NCBI GenBank assembly: GCA_904395805.1
Contig: CAJFNV010000054.1
Span: 20,520 to 84,519, forward strand
Direction: 5' to 3'
Source: Candidatus Gallispira edinburgensis
Lineage (GTDB): Bacteria; Bacillota; Clostridia; Lachnospirales; CAG-274
DNA length: 64,000 nucleotides
The notes beneath the pieces are model-generated. The model was not told the DNA's origin. It saw only the letters and a program-made list of their open reading frames with translations, and did not search any database. Position numbers and translations under genes: made by a program. Shown here piece by piece: positions 9,571 to 18,561 of this stretch. Each line of letters opens with the position of its first letter. The first letter of the stretch is position 1.

Positions 9571-9714
9571 TCACAAAACCCTCCATATCCCCACACCTAT
9601 AAAGGCAATGGCACATATACACCCCAGACCCCATACTCTGCAAAGTATAATGCCAAGTCCTATGCCTATAAGGAATATGCCAAGGAAATATTTTTTAACA
9701 TCACAAAATCTCAT
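9571..9714 (-). CDS. 47-aa small membrane protein, hypothetical
   Basis: Too short for the ORF track. Translation starts MRFCDVKKYFLGIFLIG and ends GVGIWRVL. It is almost entirely hydrophobic with Gly spacing, enough for one long or two short membrane helices, with a basic N-terminal end (VKK). A ribosome site (AGGGAAG) stands 7 nt before the ATG. It is the last gene after thiN in the rsmB-thiN operon, 45 nt downstream of it. I do not recognise a family. The good ribosome site and position support a real gene. Function unknown. Confidence 0.6.
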   Translation of the reverse strand: MRFCDVKKYFLGIFLIGIGLGIILCRVWGLGCICAIAFIGVGIWRVL

Positions 9715-9759
9715 TATACAAACTTCCCTGCCCTATATATTTATATTATGCAGTTTGGT

Positions 9760-10392
9760 TTAATCTCTTGACATGATTAATATCAGCGTACCTTCTTCCA
9801 CCGAAACAGTTGCAACATCCTCTGTCATAACATTGCTCACACCAAGGGAACTTCCTATTTCCATTTCAGCATCCTTAAGTTCATATTCCATATGCCTTGT
9901 ATTAATGCCTTTGACCTTAGTTGTCAGCGGCAGAAGAGAAACCGTCTGTCCCTTCTCTCCCACAATATCAATACTGTCCTCAACCAGTGTTATAATATTG
10001 TTTTCATCAAGAAGACAGGCCCTTATCCCAAGTCTTACAGGTCTTAAAAGTATATGTACATTGGCAAGACTGTGGTCAAATCTGCTTCCCAGTCCGCCAA
10101 CTATATAAATTTCATCAGACTCTCTCTCAATAGCCATATCAACGGCAATTTCCATATCAGTCTTATCCTTTTTAACGGGATATTCCTCCATAAGGACACC
10201 TAAATTATAAAAAAATTCAATATCCTCCTTATGTGCCGAATCAAAGTCCCCCAGCATAACATTAGGCTGTATCATCATAGCCCTGCAATGCCTGAGACCT
10301 CCGTCGCAGGCTATTATGTAAGCTTCGTCAAAATATTCCCGTATAATTTCATAATTTCTGATCTCACCATTGCCGATAATTATAGTTTTCAT
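9760..10392 (-). CDS. thiN: Thiamine diphosphokinase
   Basis: Makes thiamine diphosphate from thiamine and ATP. The protein is 210 aa, the usual length. The substrate-binding ACDGGL, MLGDFDS and KKDKTDMEIAVD motifs are all present, as is the C-terminal beta domain (about 140-210). It sits 13 nt after rpe at the end of the housekeeping operon, the common Clostridia order rsgA-rpe-thiN. Confidence 0.95.
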   Translation of the reverse strand: MKTIIIGNGEIRNYEIIREYFDEAYIIACDGGLRHCRAMMIQPNVMLGDFDSAHKEDIEFFYNLGVLMEEYPVKKDKTDMEIAVDMAIERESDEIYIVGGLGSRFDHSLANVHILLRPVRLGIRACLLDENNIITLVEDSIDIVGEKGQTVSLLPLTTKVKGINTRHMEYELKDAEMEIGSSLGVSNVMTEDVATVSVEEGTLILIMSRD

Positions 10393-10405
10393 ATCCTACC
10401 TCATA

Positions 10406-11074
10406 TTATCCTTTGTATCTGCTCATTATTTCATTAAAGCTCTGAATTCTCTCTGCCGTATTTCCTTTGCCGAATATAGCAGAGCCTGCCACAATTACAT
10501 TTGCACCTGCATCAAGAGGACGGGTAACATTGTCAATATTTATGCCTCCGTCAATTTCAATATCGTATTCATATCCCTTTGCCGCCTTGTATTCAGCAAG
10601 TCCCTCCACATTTTTAAGAGTGGACTCAATAAAACTCTGTCCGCCGAATCCGGGCTCGACACTCATTACAAGGAACATATCCGCATAGTCTGCAAGGTGA
10701 ATGACTTCCTTATAGCTTGTCTTTGGCTTAATTGTAACTGCTGCTTTTTTGCCAAGACTTTTTATTTTCTTAAGCACGGGAACACAGTCCTCTGTTGCTT
10801 CATAATGAATATTTATAATATCTGAGCCTGCCTCTGCAAAAGCTTCAATATATCTTTCAGGCTTAACTATCATTAAATGCACATCAAGAACAAGGTCTGT
10901 TATCTTTCTTATACTTTTTACAACAGGAATACCTATTGAAATATTTGGTACAAACATACCATCCATAACATCCACATGTAAATATGGTACATTGTTTTCC
11001 TCACAAATTTTTATTTCCCTGTCAAGCTTAGTAAAATCAGCAGAAAGCAATGACGGTGACAATATATAATCCAT
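10406..11074 (-). CDS. rpe: Ribulose-phosphate 3-epimerase
   Basis: Interconverts ribulose-5-phosphate and xylulose-5-phosphate in the pentose phosphate pathway. A TIM barrel of 222 aa with the metal/catalytic segments LHVDVMDGMFVPNI, DVHLMI, EPGFGGQ and DGGIN, and the phosphate site VAGSAIF. It lies 4 nt after rsgA. Confidence 0.97.
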   Translation of the reverse strand: MDYILSPSLLSADFTKLDREIKICEENNVPYLHVDVMDGMFVPNISIGIPVVKSIRKITDLVLDVHLMIVKPERYIEAFAEAGSDIINIHYEATEDCVPVLKKIKSLGKKAAVTIKPKTSYKEVIHLADYADMFLVMSVEPGFGGQSFIESTLKNVEGLAEYKAAKGYEYDIEIDGGINIDNVTRPLDAGANVIVAGSAIFGKGNTAERIQSFNEIMSRYKG

Positions 11075-11078
11075 AATT

Positions 11079-11957
11079 TTATCTCCTTTGTTTCAGTTCA
11101 TTGTACAAATATACGAATCTGTCATATCTTTCCTGTGAAATACCTTCTCCTATGTGTTCTTTAACAGCACAGCCGGGCTCAGCTATATGGGCACAGTCTG
11201 TAAAGTAGCACTTGCCTATATAAGGCTCAAACTCTCTGAAATAATGCTGTATATCCCCTGCATCAAGAAAATCCAGTGAAAGAGATGTAAAGCCCGGTGA
11301 ATCCACTATATAGACATCTCCCTCCATGTGGATAAGCTCAACCTGTCTTGTGGTGTGCTTACCTCTTTCTATTTTCCTGCTTATTTCTCCCGTCTGTCTG
11401 TTGCTGTGAGGAATAAGCTCATTAATAAGGCTTGACTTTCCTACACCTGAAGGTCCTGCAAATACAGTCACACCTTTTACAGCCTTTTTAAGCTCGTCAA
11501 TACCAAGCGCCTCTGTTGCAGAAACATAAACCACAGTATAAATACTTCCGTAAATTCTTATAAAATCATTTTTGGCATCCTCATCTGCAAGGTCAGATTT
11601 GTTTATACATATTACAATGTTTGGTATATTCTGAGTTTCAGCAAGTATAAGAAATCTGTCAAGGAGGTCCATATTAATATCGGGACTTGCTGCCGCAAAA
11701 GTAATTACTGCTGTATCAATATTTGTGACCCTTGGTCTTATAAGAGAGTTTTTTCTTTTTTCGATTTTATCGAGAGCACCTTTTTTTGCATCTTCATCAA
11801 GAACTGTAAATTCCACAAAATCTCCCACTGTAGGCACAATTTTAGCCTTTCTGAATCTGCCTCTGGCACTGCATTCATATATATGGTCTGCGGCGGCTAC
11901 ATAGTATAAGCCGCCCACACCTCTTATTATTCTTCCTGTCATATTACTGTATCTCAT
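11079..11957 (-). CDS. rsgA: Ribosome small-subunit GTPase RsgA
   Basis: Late 30S assembly factor. The 292-aa protein has the circularly permuted GTPase order: G4 (NKSD) precedes G1 (GPSGVGKSS) and G3 (DSPGF). An OB fold comes first (about 1-70) and a C-terminal zinc site (C-x4-C-x-H-x5-C, in CYFTDCAHIAEPGC) follows. Its start overlaps the end of the kinase gene by 14 nt. This coupling to PASTA kinase and PP2C is conserved in Firmicutes. Confidence 0.97.
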   Translation of the reverse strand: MRYSNMTGRIIRGVGGLYYVAAADHIYECSARGRFRKAKIVPTVGDFVEFTVLDEDAKKGALDKIEKRKNSLIRPRVTNIDTAVITFAAASPDINMDLLDRFLILAETQNIPNIVICINKSDLADEDAKNDFIRIYGSIYTVVYVSATEALGIDELKKAVKGVTVFAGPSGVGKSSLINELIPHSNRQTGEISRKIERGKHTTRQVELIHMEGDVYIVDSPGFTSLSLDFLDAGDIQHYFREFEPYIGKCYFTDCAHIAEPGCAVKEHIGEGISQERYDRFVYLYNELKQRR

Positions 11958-13923
11958 TGTATATTACGCTGCCGTTTACTGTTACTGTATACTCCGTATT
12001 TCCGTCAGAGGTATCATTGACCGTAAACGGAAATTCGTCCTTACCAAGTGTATATTCCTTTAATGTTACCTCAGTCCCGTTTTTCTTTGCCGTAACTTTG
12101 ACGCTGTTTGAATCTGTCAATACTGAGGCATCGGGATTTACAGGAATGCTTACGGCTTTATTCTGAGGAGCTGCCGTAACAGGCTCGGCAGTGGTTGCCT
12201 CTGTCGTAGCCTCTGTTGCAGGCTGTTCTATGTCTATAATAGCCGGTACACTTGTTGTAGCCTCTGTTGAATCATTTCTTACGCCCCTGCTTATTGTTAC
12301 AGTAACCTGGCTTCCTATAGGTACAAATGTATCTGCTGCTATACCCTGGTCGATTACCTGTCCCTCGGGAACAGTATCGCTGTAGCCGTCAATGAACTTT
12401 CCGTTTAATCCAAGCTCATCAAGTATCAGGGCTACCTCCTCCTGAGTTTTAAGCTTAAGATCAGGCACCTGTACTTCTTCATCTACAGAACCCTGGCTTA
12501 CCTTTACATTTATTTTAGCATCGGCGCTTACCATTTCTCCCTCTTCAGGATCCTGTTCGATAATTTCACCGACAGGTCTGTCACTGCTTACATAGTCCAC
12601 AGTTCCCATTGAAAGTCCCATTTCTTCAAGGGCTTCTTCACCCTTTGACTTTCTCATACCTACTATATCAGGCACCTGTATATCTCCTGCACCAAAGCTT
12701 ACATACAATACAACAACATCCCCGGGATTTACTCTTTCGCCCTTTTCAGGAGTCTGCTGTGCAACACAGCCTGCTTCAACGTCAGCCTGGTATACTTCCT
12801 TTCTTTCAATTGTAAGTCCTTTCCTTTCGGCTCTCTCACAAGCCTTTTCATATGTCATACCAACAAAATTCGGCACCTTTATTGTATCACCATAGAGGGT
12901 ATTTCTAAGTATACTTCCCCCTACAGTAATAAGAATTATAATAAGTATACCTGTTATTACTGCGGTAATTATTACATTACGCTCCCTCTTTTTAATTTCA
13001 AGAGCTTCCTCATCCTCTTCAAAAACGTCATCAATATCGGGAATAGGCTTTTTGATACCCTTGTTTTTCTTGTTTACATTGTCAGTATTTCCCTTGCCTT
13101 CATAGACATTTTTAAGTGCCTGCCCCATAGCTCTTGCACTCTGATACCTGTTTTTAGGTTCCTTGGCGCATGCCTTTTTAATAATTTCGATTATTTCTGG
13201 AGCAACCTTTGGATTTACCATTCTCGGATCGGGAATAGGTGACTTGATATGCTTCATAGCAAGGTCAAGGGCGGACTCCCCTTCAAAAGGAATCGTACCT
13301 GTAACCATTTCATAAAGTACTATACCAAGTGAATATATGTCACTTCTCTGGTCAACGTTTTCACCCTTTGCCTGCTCAGGTGAAAAGTAGTGAACAGAGC
13401 CCATATAGTCCCCCTGTGTATTTTCAAGGCTGTTTGCCTTTGCTATACCAAAGTCGGTCACCTTTGCGGTAAGCTTCCCGCCTATTTTGGTAAGAAGTAT
13501 ATTTTCAGGCTTTATATCCCTGTGTATTACTCCGTGGGCATGGGCATTTTCAAGACCTGCCGCTATCTGCATAGCAATGTCACATGCCAGCCTGTTATCC
13601 AGAGGTGCATTTTTATATATAAGCTCCTTAAGGGTATATCCGTCAATATATTCCATTACAATGTAATAGATATCCCCGTCATTACCTACATCATAAACAT
13701 TTACAATATTTGTATGAGCAAGCTGTGCTGCCGCTCTTGCTTCCGTGCTGAATCTGCTTATAAAAGCTTCATCCTCAATAAAGTCAGACTTTAAAACCTT
13801 AAATGTAACATCTCTGCCAAGCTTAAGGTCATTGGCTTTATAAACAATAGCCATACCGCCCTTGCCTATTGTTTCAAGAATTTTATATCTTTCGCTTACA
13901 ACATAGCCCTTTTCAAGTATCAT
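11944..13923 (-). CDS. prkC: PASTA-domain serine/threonine kinase (PrkC/Stk)
   Basis: Transmembrane kinase that senses cell-wall fragments and controls cell-wall and translation factors. The cytoplasmic kinase domain (about 10-270) shows GKGGMAIVYKA, HRDIKPENIL and DFGIAKA. One membrane helix lies near residues 320-342. Three extracellular PASTA repeats follow (about 350-555). A Thr/Ala/Glu-rich linker then leads to a C-terminal Ig-like domain of about 75 aa, an addition I do not see as standard. The ORF track starts at TTG; ATG at 13923 lies 8 nt after GGAGG and is preferred (659 aa). The cognate phosphatase gene is immediately upstream. Confidence 0.95.
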   Translation of the reverse strand: MILEKGYVVSERYKILETIGKGGMAIVYKANDLKLGRDVTFKVLKSDFIEDEAFISRFSTEARAAAQLAHTNIVNVYDVGNDGDIYYIVMEYIDGYTLKELIYKNAPLDNRLACDIAMQIAAGLENAHAHGVIHRDIKPENILLTKIGGKLTAKVTDFGIAKANSLENTQGDYMGSVHYFSPEQAKGENVDQRSDIYSLGIVLYEMVTGTIPFEGESALDLAMKHIKSPIPDPRMVNPKVAPEIIEIIKKACAKEPKNRYQSARAMGQALKNVYEGKGNTDNVNKKNKGIKKPIPDIDDVFEEDEEALEIKKRERNVIITAVITGILIIILITVGGSILRNTLYGDTIKVPNFVGMTYEKACERAERKGLTIERKEVYQADVEAGCVAQQTPEKGERVNPGDVVVLYVSFGAGDIQVPDIVGMRKSKGEEALEEMGLSMGTVDYVSSDRPVGEIIEQDPEEGEMVSADAKINVKVSQGSVDEEVQVPDLKLKTQEEVALILDELGLNGKFIDGYSDTVPEGQVIDQGIAADTFVPIGSQVTVTISRGVRNDSTEATTSVPAIIDIEQPATEATTEATTAEPVTAAPQNKAVSIPVNPDASVLTDSNSVKVTAKKNGTEVTLKEYTLGKDEFPFTVNDTSDGNTEYTVTVNGSVIYNEIQ

Positions 13924-13937
13924 CGGCAACACCTCCT

Positions 13938-14672
13938 TTAAATATCGATTACAACGGCGGATATGTTGTCTTTACCGCCATTATTGTTTGCTGTATCTAT
14001 AAGCATGCTAACTCTATCTTCTATAGCCAGTGATCTGTTCCCTGCTATATCCAGTATTTCCCTGTCCTCAAGCATGGTATTAAGACCGTCACTGCACATA
14101 ACAATTGTATCATTTTCCTTTACTCTGACTATAAGACCGTCACTGACAACATTTCTGTCGGTTCCCACAGCCCTTGTAATGCAGTTTCTCTGAGGATGGA
14201 CTCTTGCCTCCTCCTCTGTTATCTGACCTGCCTTCACCATTTCTGCAACAAGTGAATGGTCATTTGTTATCTGTTCAATTATGCCGTCAGTTATTCTGTA
14301 AAGCCTTGAATCTCCCACATGGGCAACATAAATATTATCTCCCTCAATAGTTGCGGCAACCATAGTAGTCCCCATATCTCCATACTCTTCATATGAGCAG
14401 CCAAGTTTGTAAACAGCTTCATTTGCCATATTTATACCTCCGATAAGCATGTCAAGAGGTTCTTCTGTACTGTCAGGCTGGTATTTGTCAAGATATGCAA
14501 TAAAAGCCTCAATAGCAGTATTGCTTGCAACCTGCCCGGCCTTATGACCACCCATACCGTCAGCAACTATGTACAGATTAGAGAGCTTGCCTACAGGCTC
14601 ATTTGATACATATATAGAGTCCTCATTTTTAGGACGTACCTGACCTATATCGGTCTTTCCAAAGCCAAACAT
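13938..14672 (-). CDS. prpC: PP2C-type protein phosphatase (Stp/PrpC)
   Basis: Cytoplasmic Ser/Thr phosphatase that reverses PrkC phosphorylation. At 244 aa it is typical. Metal-binding motifs are VADGMGGHKAG, HVGDSRLYR, CSDGL and GGKDNISAVV. It is placed between rlmN (1 nt) and prkC (14 nt) in the standard operon. Confidence 0.97.
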   Translation of the reverse strand: MFGFGKTDIGQVRPKNEDSIYVSNEPVGKLSNLYIVADGMGGHKAGQVASNTAIEAFIAYLDKYQPDSTEEPLDMLIGGINMANEAVYKLGCSYEEYGDMGTTMVAATIEGDNIYVAHVGDSRLYRITDGIIEQITNDHSLVAEMVKAGQITEEEARVHPQRNCITRAVGTDRNVVSDGLIVRVKENDTIVMCSDGLNTMLEDREILDIAGNRSLAIEDRVSMLIDTANNNGGKDNISAVVIDI

Positions 14673-14673
14673 A

Positions 14674-15723
14674 TTATTCCTCCTTCACTTTTTTCTCTTT
14701 ATAGCTTTTCCTGAGCTGTCCGCAGGCAGCATTTATATCGCTGCCAAGCTTTCTTCTTACGGTAGTTTCTATTCCAAGCCTCTGCAGTGTTTCCGCAAAG
14801 CTTCTTATATTTTCCTCTGTGCTTCTCACATAGTTGTTTTCCTTAACATCATTTACGGGTATAAGATTTACATGACACATTAAGCCTTTAAGCCTTGATG
14901 CAAGTTCCCTTGCATTGTCCTCTCCGTCATTTACCCCTTTAATAAGGGCATATTCAAATGTTACACGCCTTTTTGTTGTATCGGCATAGTATTTTGCTGC
15001 CTTTATAAGAGAGTCATAGTCATACTTTCTTGCCACAGGCATTGTATTCTGTCTTATTTCATTATTAGGTGCATGAAGAGAAATTGCAAGTGTGATCTGC
15101 AGCTTTTCTTCCGCAAGCTTATATATTTTATCAACAATACCACATGTTGAAAGGGTTATGTGTCTGTGACTTAAATTATTTCCCTCTTTTGAATGTATTA
15201 TTTCAAGAAAGTCCAAAACATTGTCATAATTATCAAGAGGCTCACCGCTTCCCATAATTACAACATTTGATACCCTTTCTCCCGTGTCTCTCTGAATTTC
15301 ATATATCTGTCCCGCCATTTCTCCCGGGAGAAGATCTCTTTCAAGTCCTCCTATAGTTGAGGCACAGAATGTACAGCCCATTCTGCAGCCGGCCTGAGAT
15401 GATATACACACAGCATTTCCATAGGAGTATTTCATAAGAACACTTTCTATAACTATATTATCCCCGATGTCAAAAAGATACTTACTTGTATTATCCTCCT
15501 TTGACACAAGTTTTTCAACTATTTTTAAGTTTTTTAATGTATAATTTTCTTCAAGCTTCTTTCTGAGGTCCTTTGAAATATTTGTCATTTCATCAAAACT
15601 TGTCACTTGTTTCTGATGGAGCCAGCCATATATCTGCTTTGCCCTGAATGGCTTTTCTCCAAAGCTTTTCATTTCCTCTGTAAGCTTTTCAAGTGTAAAT
15701 GAGCGCAAATCTCTTTTATCCAT
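14674..15723 (-). CDS. rlmN: 23S rRNA (adenine2503-C2) / tRNA methyltransferase RlmN
   Basis: Radical-SAM dual-specificity methyltransferase, 349 aa. The cluster motif is CRMGCTFC (C-x3-C-x2-C), and GSGEPLDN is the SAM segment. The conserved C-terminal methyl-carrier cysteine is in INAACGQLR. It overlaps the end of rsmB by 8 nt. Confidence 0.97.
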   Translation of the reverse strand: MDKRDLRSFTLEKLTEEMKSFGEKPFRAKQIYGWLHQKQVTSFDEMTNISKDLRKKLEENYTLKNLKIVEKLVSKEDNTSKYLFDIGDNIVIESVLMKYSYGNAVCISSQAGCRMGCTFCASTIGGLERDLLPGEMAGQIYEIQRDTGERVSNVVIMGSGEPLDNYDNVLDFLEIIHSKEGNNLSHRHITLSTCGIVDKIYKLAEEKLQITLAISLHAPNNEIRQNTMPVARKYDYDSLIKAAKYYADTTKRRVTFEYALIKGVNDGEDNARELASRLKGLMCHVNLIPVNDVKENNYVRSTEENIRSFAETLQRLGIETTVRRKLGSDINAACGQLRKSYKEKKVKEE

Positions 15724-17044
15724 TTTTTCTCATCCTTGCTATAAAAAATCCGTCTGTTCCATACTCATGGGGCAAAAGCTGTATATATCCCTTTTCCGCC
15801 GTATCACAGCTCATATTTTCGGGAAGATATTTACTTATATCCTCGGGAGTAAATCCGTATTCCCTGCAGAACCACTTTACATTTTCAATATTTTCCTTAT
15901 GTGATATTGTGCATGTGGAATATACAAGTATTCCGCCCTCCTTCACCATTACCGATGAGGCGGCAAGAATTTTTCTCTGTAAAGCTGAGAGCTCTTCAAT
16001 ATCCTCATAAACTTTGTTATATTTAATATCAGGCTTTTTTCTCACAAGTCCGAAGCCTGAACACGGGGCATCCACAAGTACATAATCAGCCTTTAATTCA
16101 TTATCAATCTCTGCCGCATCCTTGATTTCAGCCTTTATTGATTTAAGCCCCAGACGTTTTGCCCCTTCCTCTATAAGCTCGATTTTGTGAGAATAAATAT
16201 CTCTTGAATATACCTTTCCCGAATCACCCATATATTCGGCTATTGCAAAGCTTTTTCCGCCGGGAGCAGAACACACATCAGCAACAACGGAATTCTTCAA
16301 AGGTGCCATAATTTTAACGGCAAGCATGGAACTCTCATCCATTATATGAAAAAGCCCCTCTTTATAGCACCTGCTTTCGGCTATATTGCTTGTTCTGTAA
16401 ATATACAAGCTGTTGTCAAGAAGTGTATCACTGTCTACAGCAATGCCTTCATCCGAAAATTTATTCTTTAATTCATTTTTGCTAAGTTTTGTTGTGTTTA
16501 CGCATACACTGAGCCTCGGTGGCTGTGCAAATGAAGCACAAACCTTTTCCCCATCCTCAAAGGACATTTCCTTAAGCCAGTATTTTATAAGCCACTCGGG
16601 ATAAGAATATTTAAGGGCAAGGGCCTTTGTCTTATCCTTTGGATATTCAATGCTGTCTTTGTTTCTTGCAATATTTCTGAGCACTCCGTTTACAAAACCT
16701 GAAAGAGAAGAAAAGCTTCTCTTTTTGGCAAGTATAACAGCCTCGTTACAGGCAGCCGATACAGGAATTTTATCCATATAAAGTATCTGATAAACAGCCA
16801 CCCTTAAATTATTTAAAATAAAAGGCTTCATTTTATCTGTTTTAGTCTTTGAGAACTGATCAATAACATAGTCAATGTTTATAAGATTTCTCAATGTTCC
16901 GTTTACAAGTTCTGTTATAAATGCCCTCTGAACAGAAGTAAGCTCACTATGCTTATTCAGTGTTTTCCTTAATATTATATTATTATAGGCACCCTCTTCA
17001 AATATATCCATAAGTACAAAAAGGGCAATTTCTCTTTCTTTCAT
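15716..17044 (-). CDS. rsmB: 16S rRNA (cytosine967-C5)-methyltransferase RsmB
   Basis: A 442-aa protein with an N-terminal NusB-like RNA-binding domain (about 1-130) and a Rossmann methyltransferase domain. SAM motif I is SAPGGKSFAIAEYM, motif IV DAPCSGFG, and the catalytic cysteine lies in YSTCTIS. It is the first gene of the seven- or eight-gene minus-strand operon and is divergent from plsC. Confidence 0.96.
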   Translation of the reverse strand: MKEREIALFVLMDIFEEGAYNNIILRKTLNKHSELTSVQRAFITELVNGTLRNLINIDYVIDQFSKTKTDKMKPFILNNLRVAVYQILYMDKIPVSAACNEAVILAKKRSFSSLSGFVNGVLRNIARNKDSIEYPKDKTKALALKYSYPEWLIKYWLKEMSFEDGEKVCASFAQPPRLSVCVNTTKLSKNELKNKFSDEGIAVDSDTLLDNSLYIYRTSNIAESRCYKEGLFHIMDESSMLAVKIMAPLKNSVVADVCSAPGGKSFAIAEYMGDSGKVYSRDIYSHKIELIEEGAKRLGLKSIKAEIKDAAEIDNELKADYVLVDAPCSGFGLVRKKPDIKYNKVYEDIEELSALQRKILAASSVMVKEGGILVYSTCTISHKENIENVKWFCREYGFTPEDISKYLPENMSCDTAEKGYIQLLPHEYGTDGFFIARMRKNG

Positions 17045-17064
17045 AAATTTATCTCCAAAAAAAC

Positions 17065-17093
17065 TTTAAATTTTAATAAATCTATTGTATAAT
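17065..17093 (+). promoter_or_regulatory. Putative plsC promoter
   Basis: TTTAAA, 17-bp spacer, perfect TATAAT, about 80 nt before the plsC start in the rsmB-plsC divergent spacer. Confidence 0.5.
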
Positions 17094-17171
17094 AAAACCA
17101 TAAATTAATAACTAAGTATATATTAACATATTTTGGTGAATTAAAAAAGTGTTTTTTGAAGGAGTTTGAAT

Positions 17172-17897
17172 ATGTTCAGAACAATAAAGTGGTATGCTAA
17201 ATTAATAGGCTCCCTTGCCATAAACAACGGTCAGCTTAAAAAAGCGGATAAGCTCCTGGCTGAGGGTAAAAAAGAGGAATATGAGGACTTTGTCACAAAG
17301 AAGGTATCGGGCTGGGCAATGGACAGAATGAATGACTCGGGTGCAAAGGTAAATGTTTACGGTATAGAAAATCTTCCGGAGGATAAAAACACTCTCTTTG
17401 TTTCTAACCATCAGAGTAATTTTGACATACTTCTGCTTCTTGCGTATCTTCCTGTTCCAAAAGCCTTTGTAGCAAAGGTTGAGCTTGAAAAGCTTCCTTT
17501 TATAAATCAGTGGATGAAGAGAATACACTGTCTTTTTATGGACCGCAATGACATTAAGCAGTCAGCACAGATAATTATTGAAGGCATAAAGCAGCTTAAA
17601 AGCGGAATAAATATGGTAATATTCCCCGAAGGAACAAGGAGTAAAACAGGAAAACTTGGCGAATTCAAAGGCGGCAGCTTTAAGCTTGCAACAAAAAGCA
17701 AATGCCCCATTGTTCCTTTAACAATTGACGGTACAAGAAATATTATGGAGGCAAATAACTACAGGATAAAGCCTGTAACTGTTAATTTATATATACACCC
17801 CCCAATTGATGTTACAACACTTTCAAAAGAAGAAATTGCCAAGCTGCCTGAAACAGTCAGAGAAACTATAGAAAATGATTTAACGACCTTTGAATAA
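17172..17897 (+). CDS. plsC: 1-acyl-sn-glycerol-3-phosphate acyltransferase
   Basis: Second acylation in phosphatidic acid synthesis at the membrane. The catalytic H-x4-D motif is NHQSNFD, and the phosphate/glycerol motif is FPEGTRSKTG. The ORF track begins at TTG (17166); ATG at 17172 lies 7 nt after GGAG and is the better start (241 aa). Confidence 0.93.
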   Translation: MFRTIKWYAKLIGSLAINNGQLKKADKLLAEGKKEEYEDFVTKKVSGWAMDRMNDSGAKVNVYGIENLPEDKNTLFVSNHQSNFDILLLLAYLPVPKAFVAKVELEKLPFINQWMKRIHCLFMDRNDIKQSAQIIIEGIKQLKSGINMVIFPEGTRSKTGKLGEFKGGSFKLATKSKCPIVPLTIDGTRNIMEANNYRIKPVTVNLYIHPPIDVTTLSKEEIAKLPETVRETIENDLTTFE

Positions 17898-17947
17898 AAA
17901 ATATGTAAGCTGTAAATTCTAAAACTAAATGAAAGAGAGGTTTTTTT

Positions 17948-18475
17948 ATGAAAAAGGAAAGAATGGCTATACTTAAAATGGTAAATGACGGCAAAATAAC
18001 CGTAGATGAAGCTGTTAAGCTTATGGAAACAATAAAAGGCACAAAAAGCGTGGACCCGGGAGATATGATTGAATCCGTAAGAGAAAAAGTGTGTGAAATA
18101 GTTGAAGATGCAAAGCCTGTTGTAAAAAAATATGCAGGCAAGGCAAAAGAAATGGGAGAAGATGTATACTACAAAGGTAAAACAAAGGTACAGGAATACA
18201 GGGCAAAGGCTAAAAATTCAGACTTTGTTGATGAAGTAATTATTGACCCTGCCGAAGACATTATTGACGAAGTAAAAGAGGCTGCAGGTGACGTTAAAGA
18301 GTCTGTTAAAAGCACAATAGAGGATACTAAAGATGCCGCCGCAGATATCAAAGACTCTGTTAAATCCACAATAGAGGACACAAAAGATGTTGCAGCAGAT
18401 GTTAAAAATACAGTTAAAGACGCTGTAAATGATGTTAAGGATGAACTCAGCTCCGACAGCAAAGACAGTGAGTAA
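17948..18475 (+). CDS. SHOCT-like N-terminal domain plus amphipathic repeat protein
   Basis: A 175-aa soluble, highly charged protein. Residues 1-35 (MAILKMVNDGKITVDEAVKLME) match the short helical domain found at the N-terminus of YvlB/LiaX-type envelope-stress proteins. The rest is amphipathic helix. From about residue 95, an 11-residue periodicity repeats units such as VKSTIEDTKDAAADIKD, similar in style to LEA or YtxH-like proteins. No membrane segment is seen. It is monocistronic, downstream of plsC. A membrane-surface or stress role is inference only. Confidence 0.65.
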   Translation: MKKERMAILKMVNDGKITVDEAVKLMETIKGTKSVDPGDMIESVREKVCEIVEDAKPVVKKYAGKAKEMGEDVYYKGKTKVQEYRAKAKNSDFVDEVIIDPAEDIIDEVKEAAGDVKESVKSTIEDTKDAAADIKDSVKSTIEDTKDVAADVKNTVKDAVNDVKDELSSDSKDSE

Positions 18476-18498
18476 AAATCTATCATAAAATTTTAAGA

Positions 18499-18540
18499 GG
18501 CGGATAAGTTGATTTTAAACTTATTCGCCCTGTCTTTAAT
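18499..18540 (+). terminator. Terminator between the SHOCT-like gene and scrR
   Basis: A 12-bp inverted repeat (ggcggataagtt / aacttattcgcc, one G-U pair) is followed by a moderately T-rich tract (ctgtctttaat). Confidence 0.6.
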
Positions 18541-18561
18541 ATTATAAAAAGGAAACAGAAT

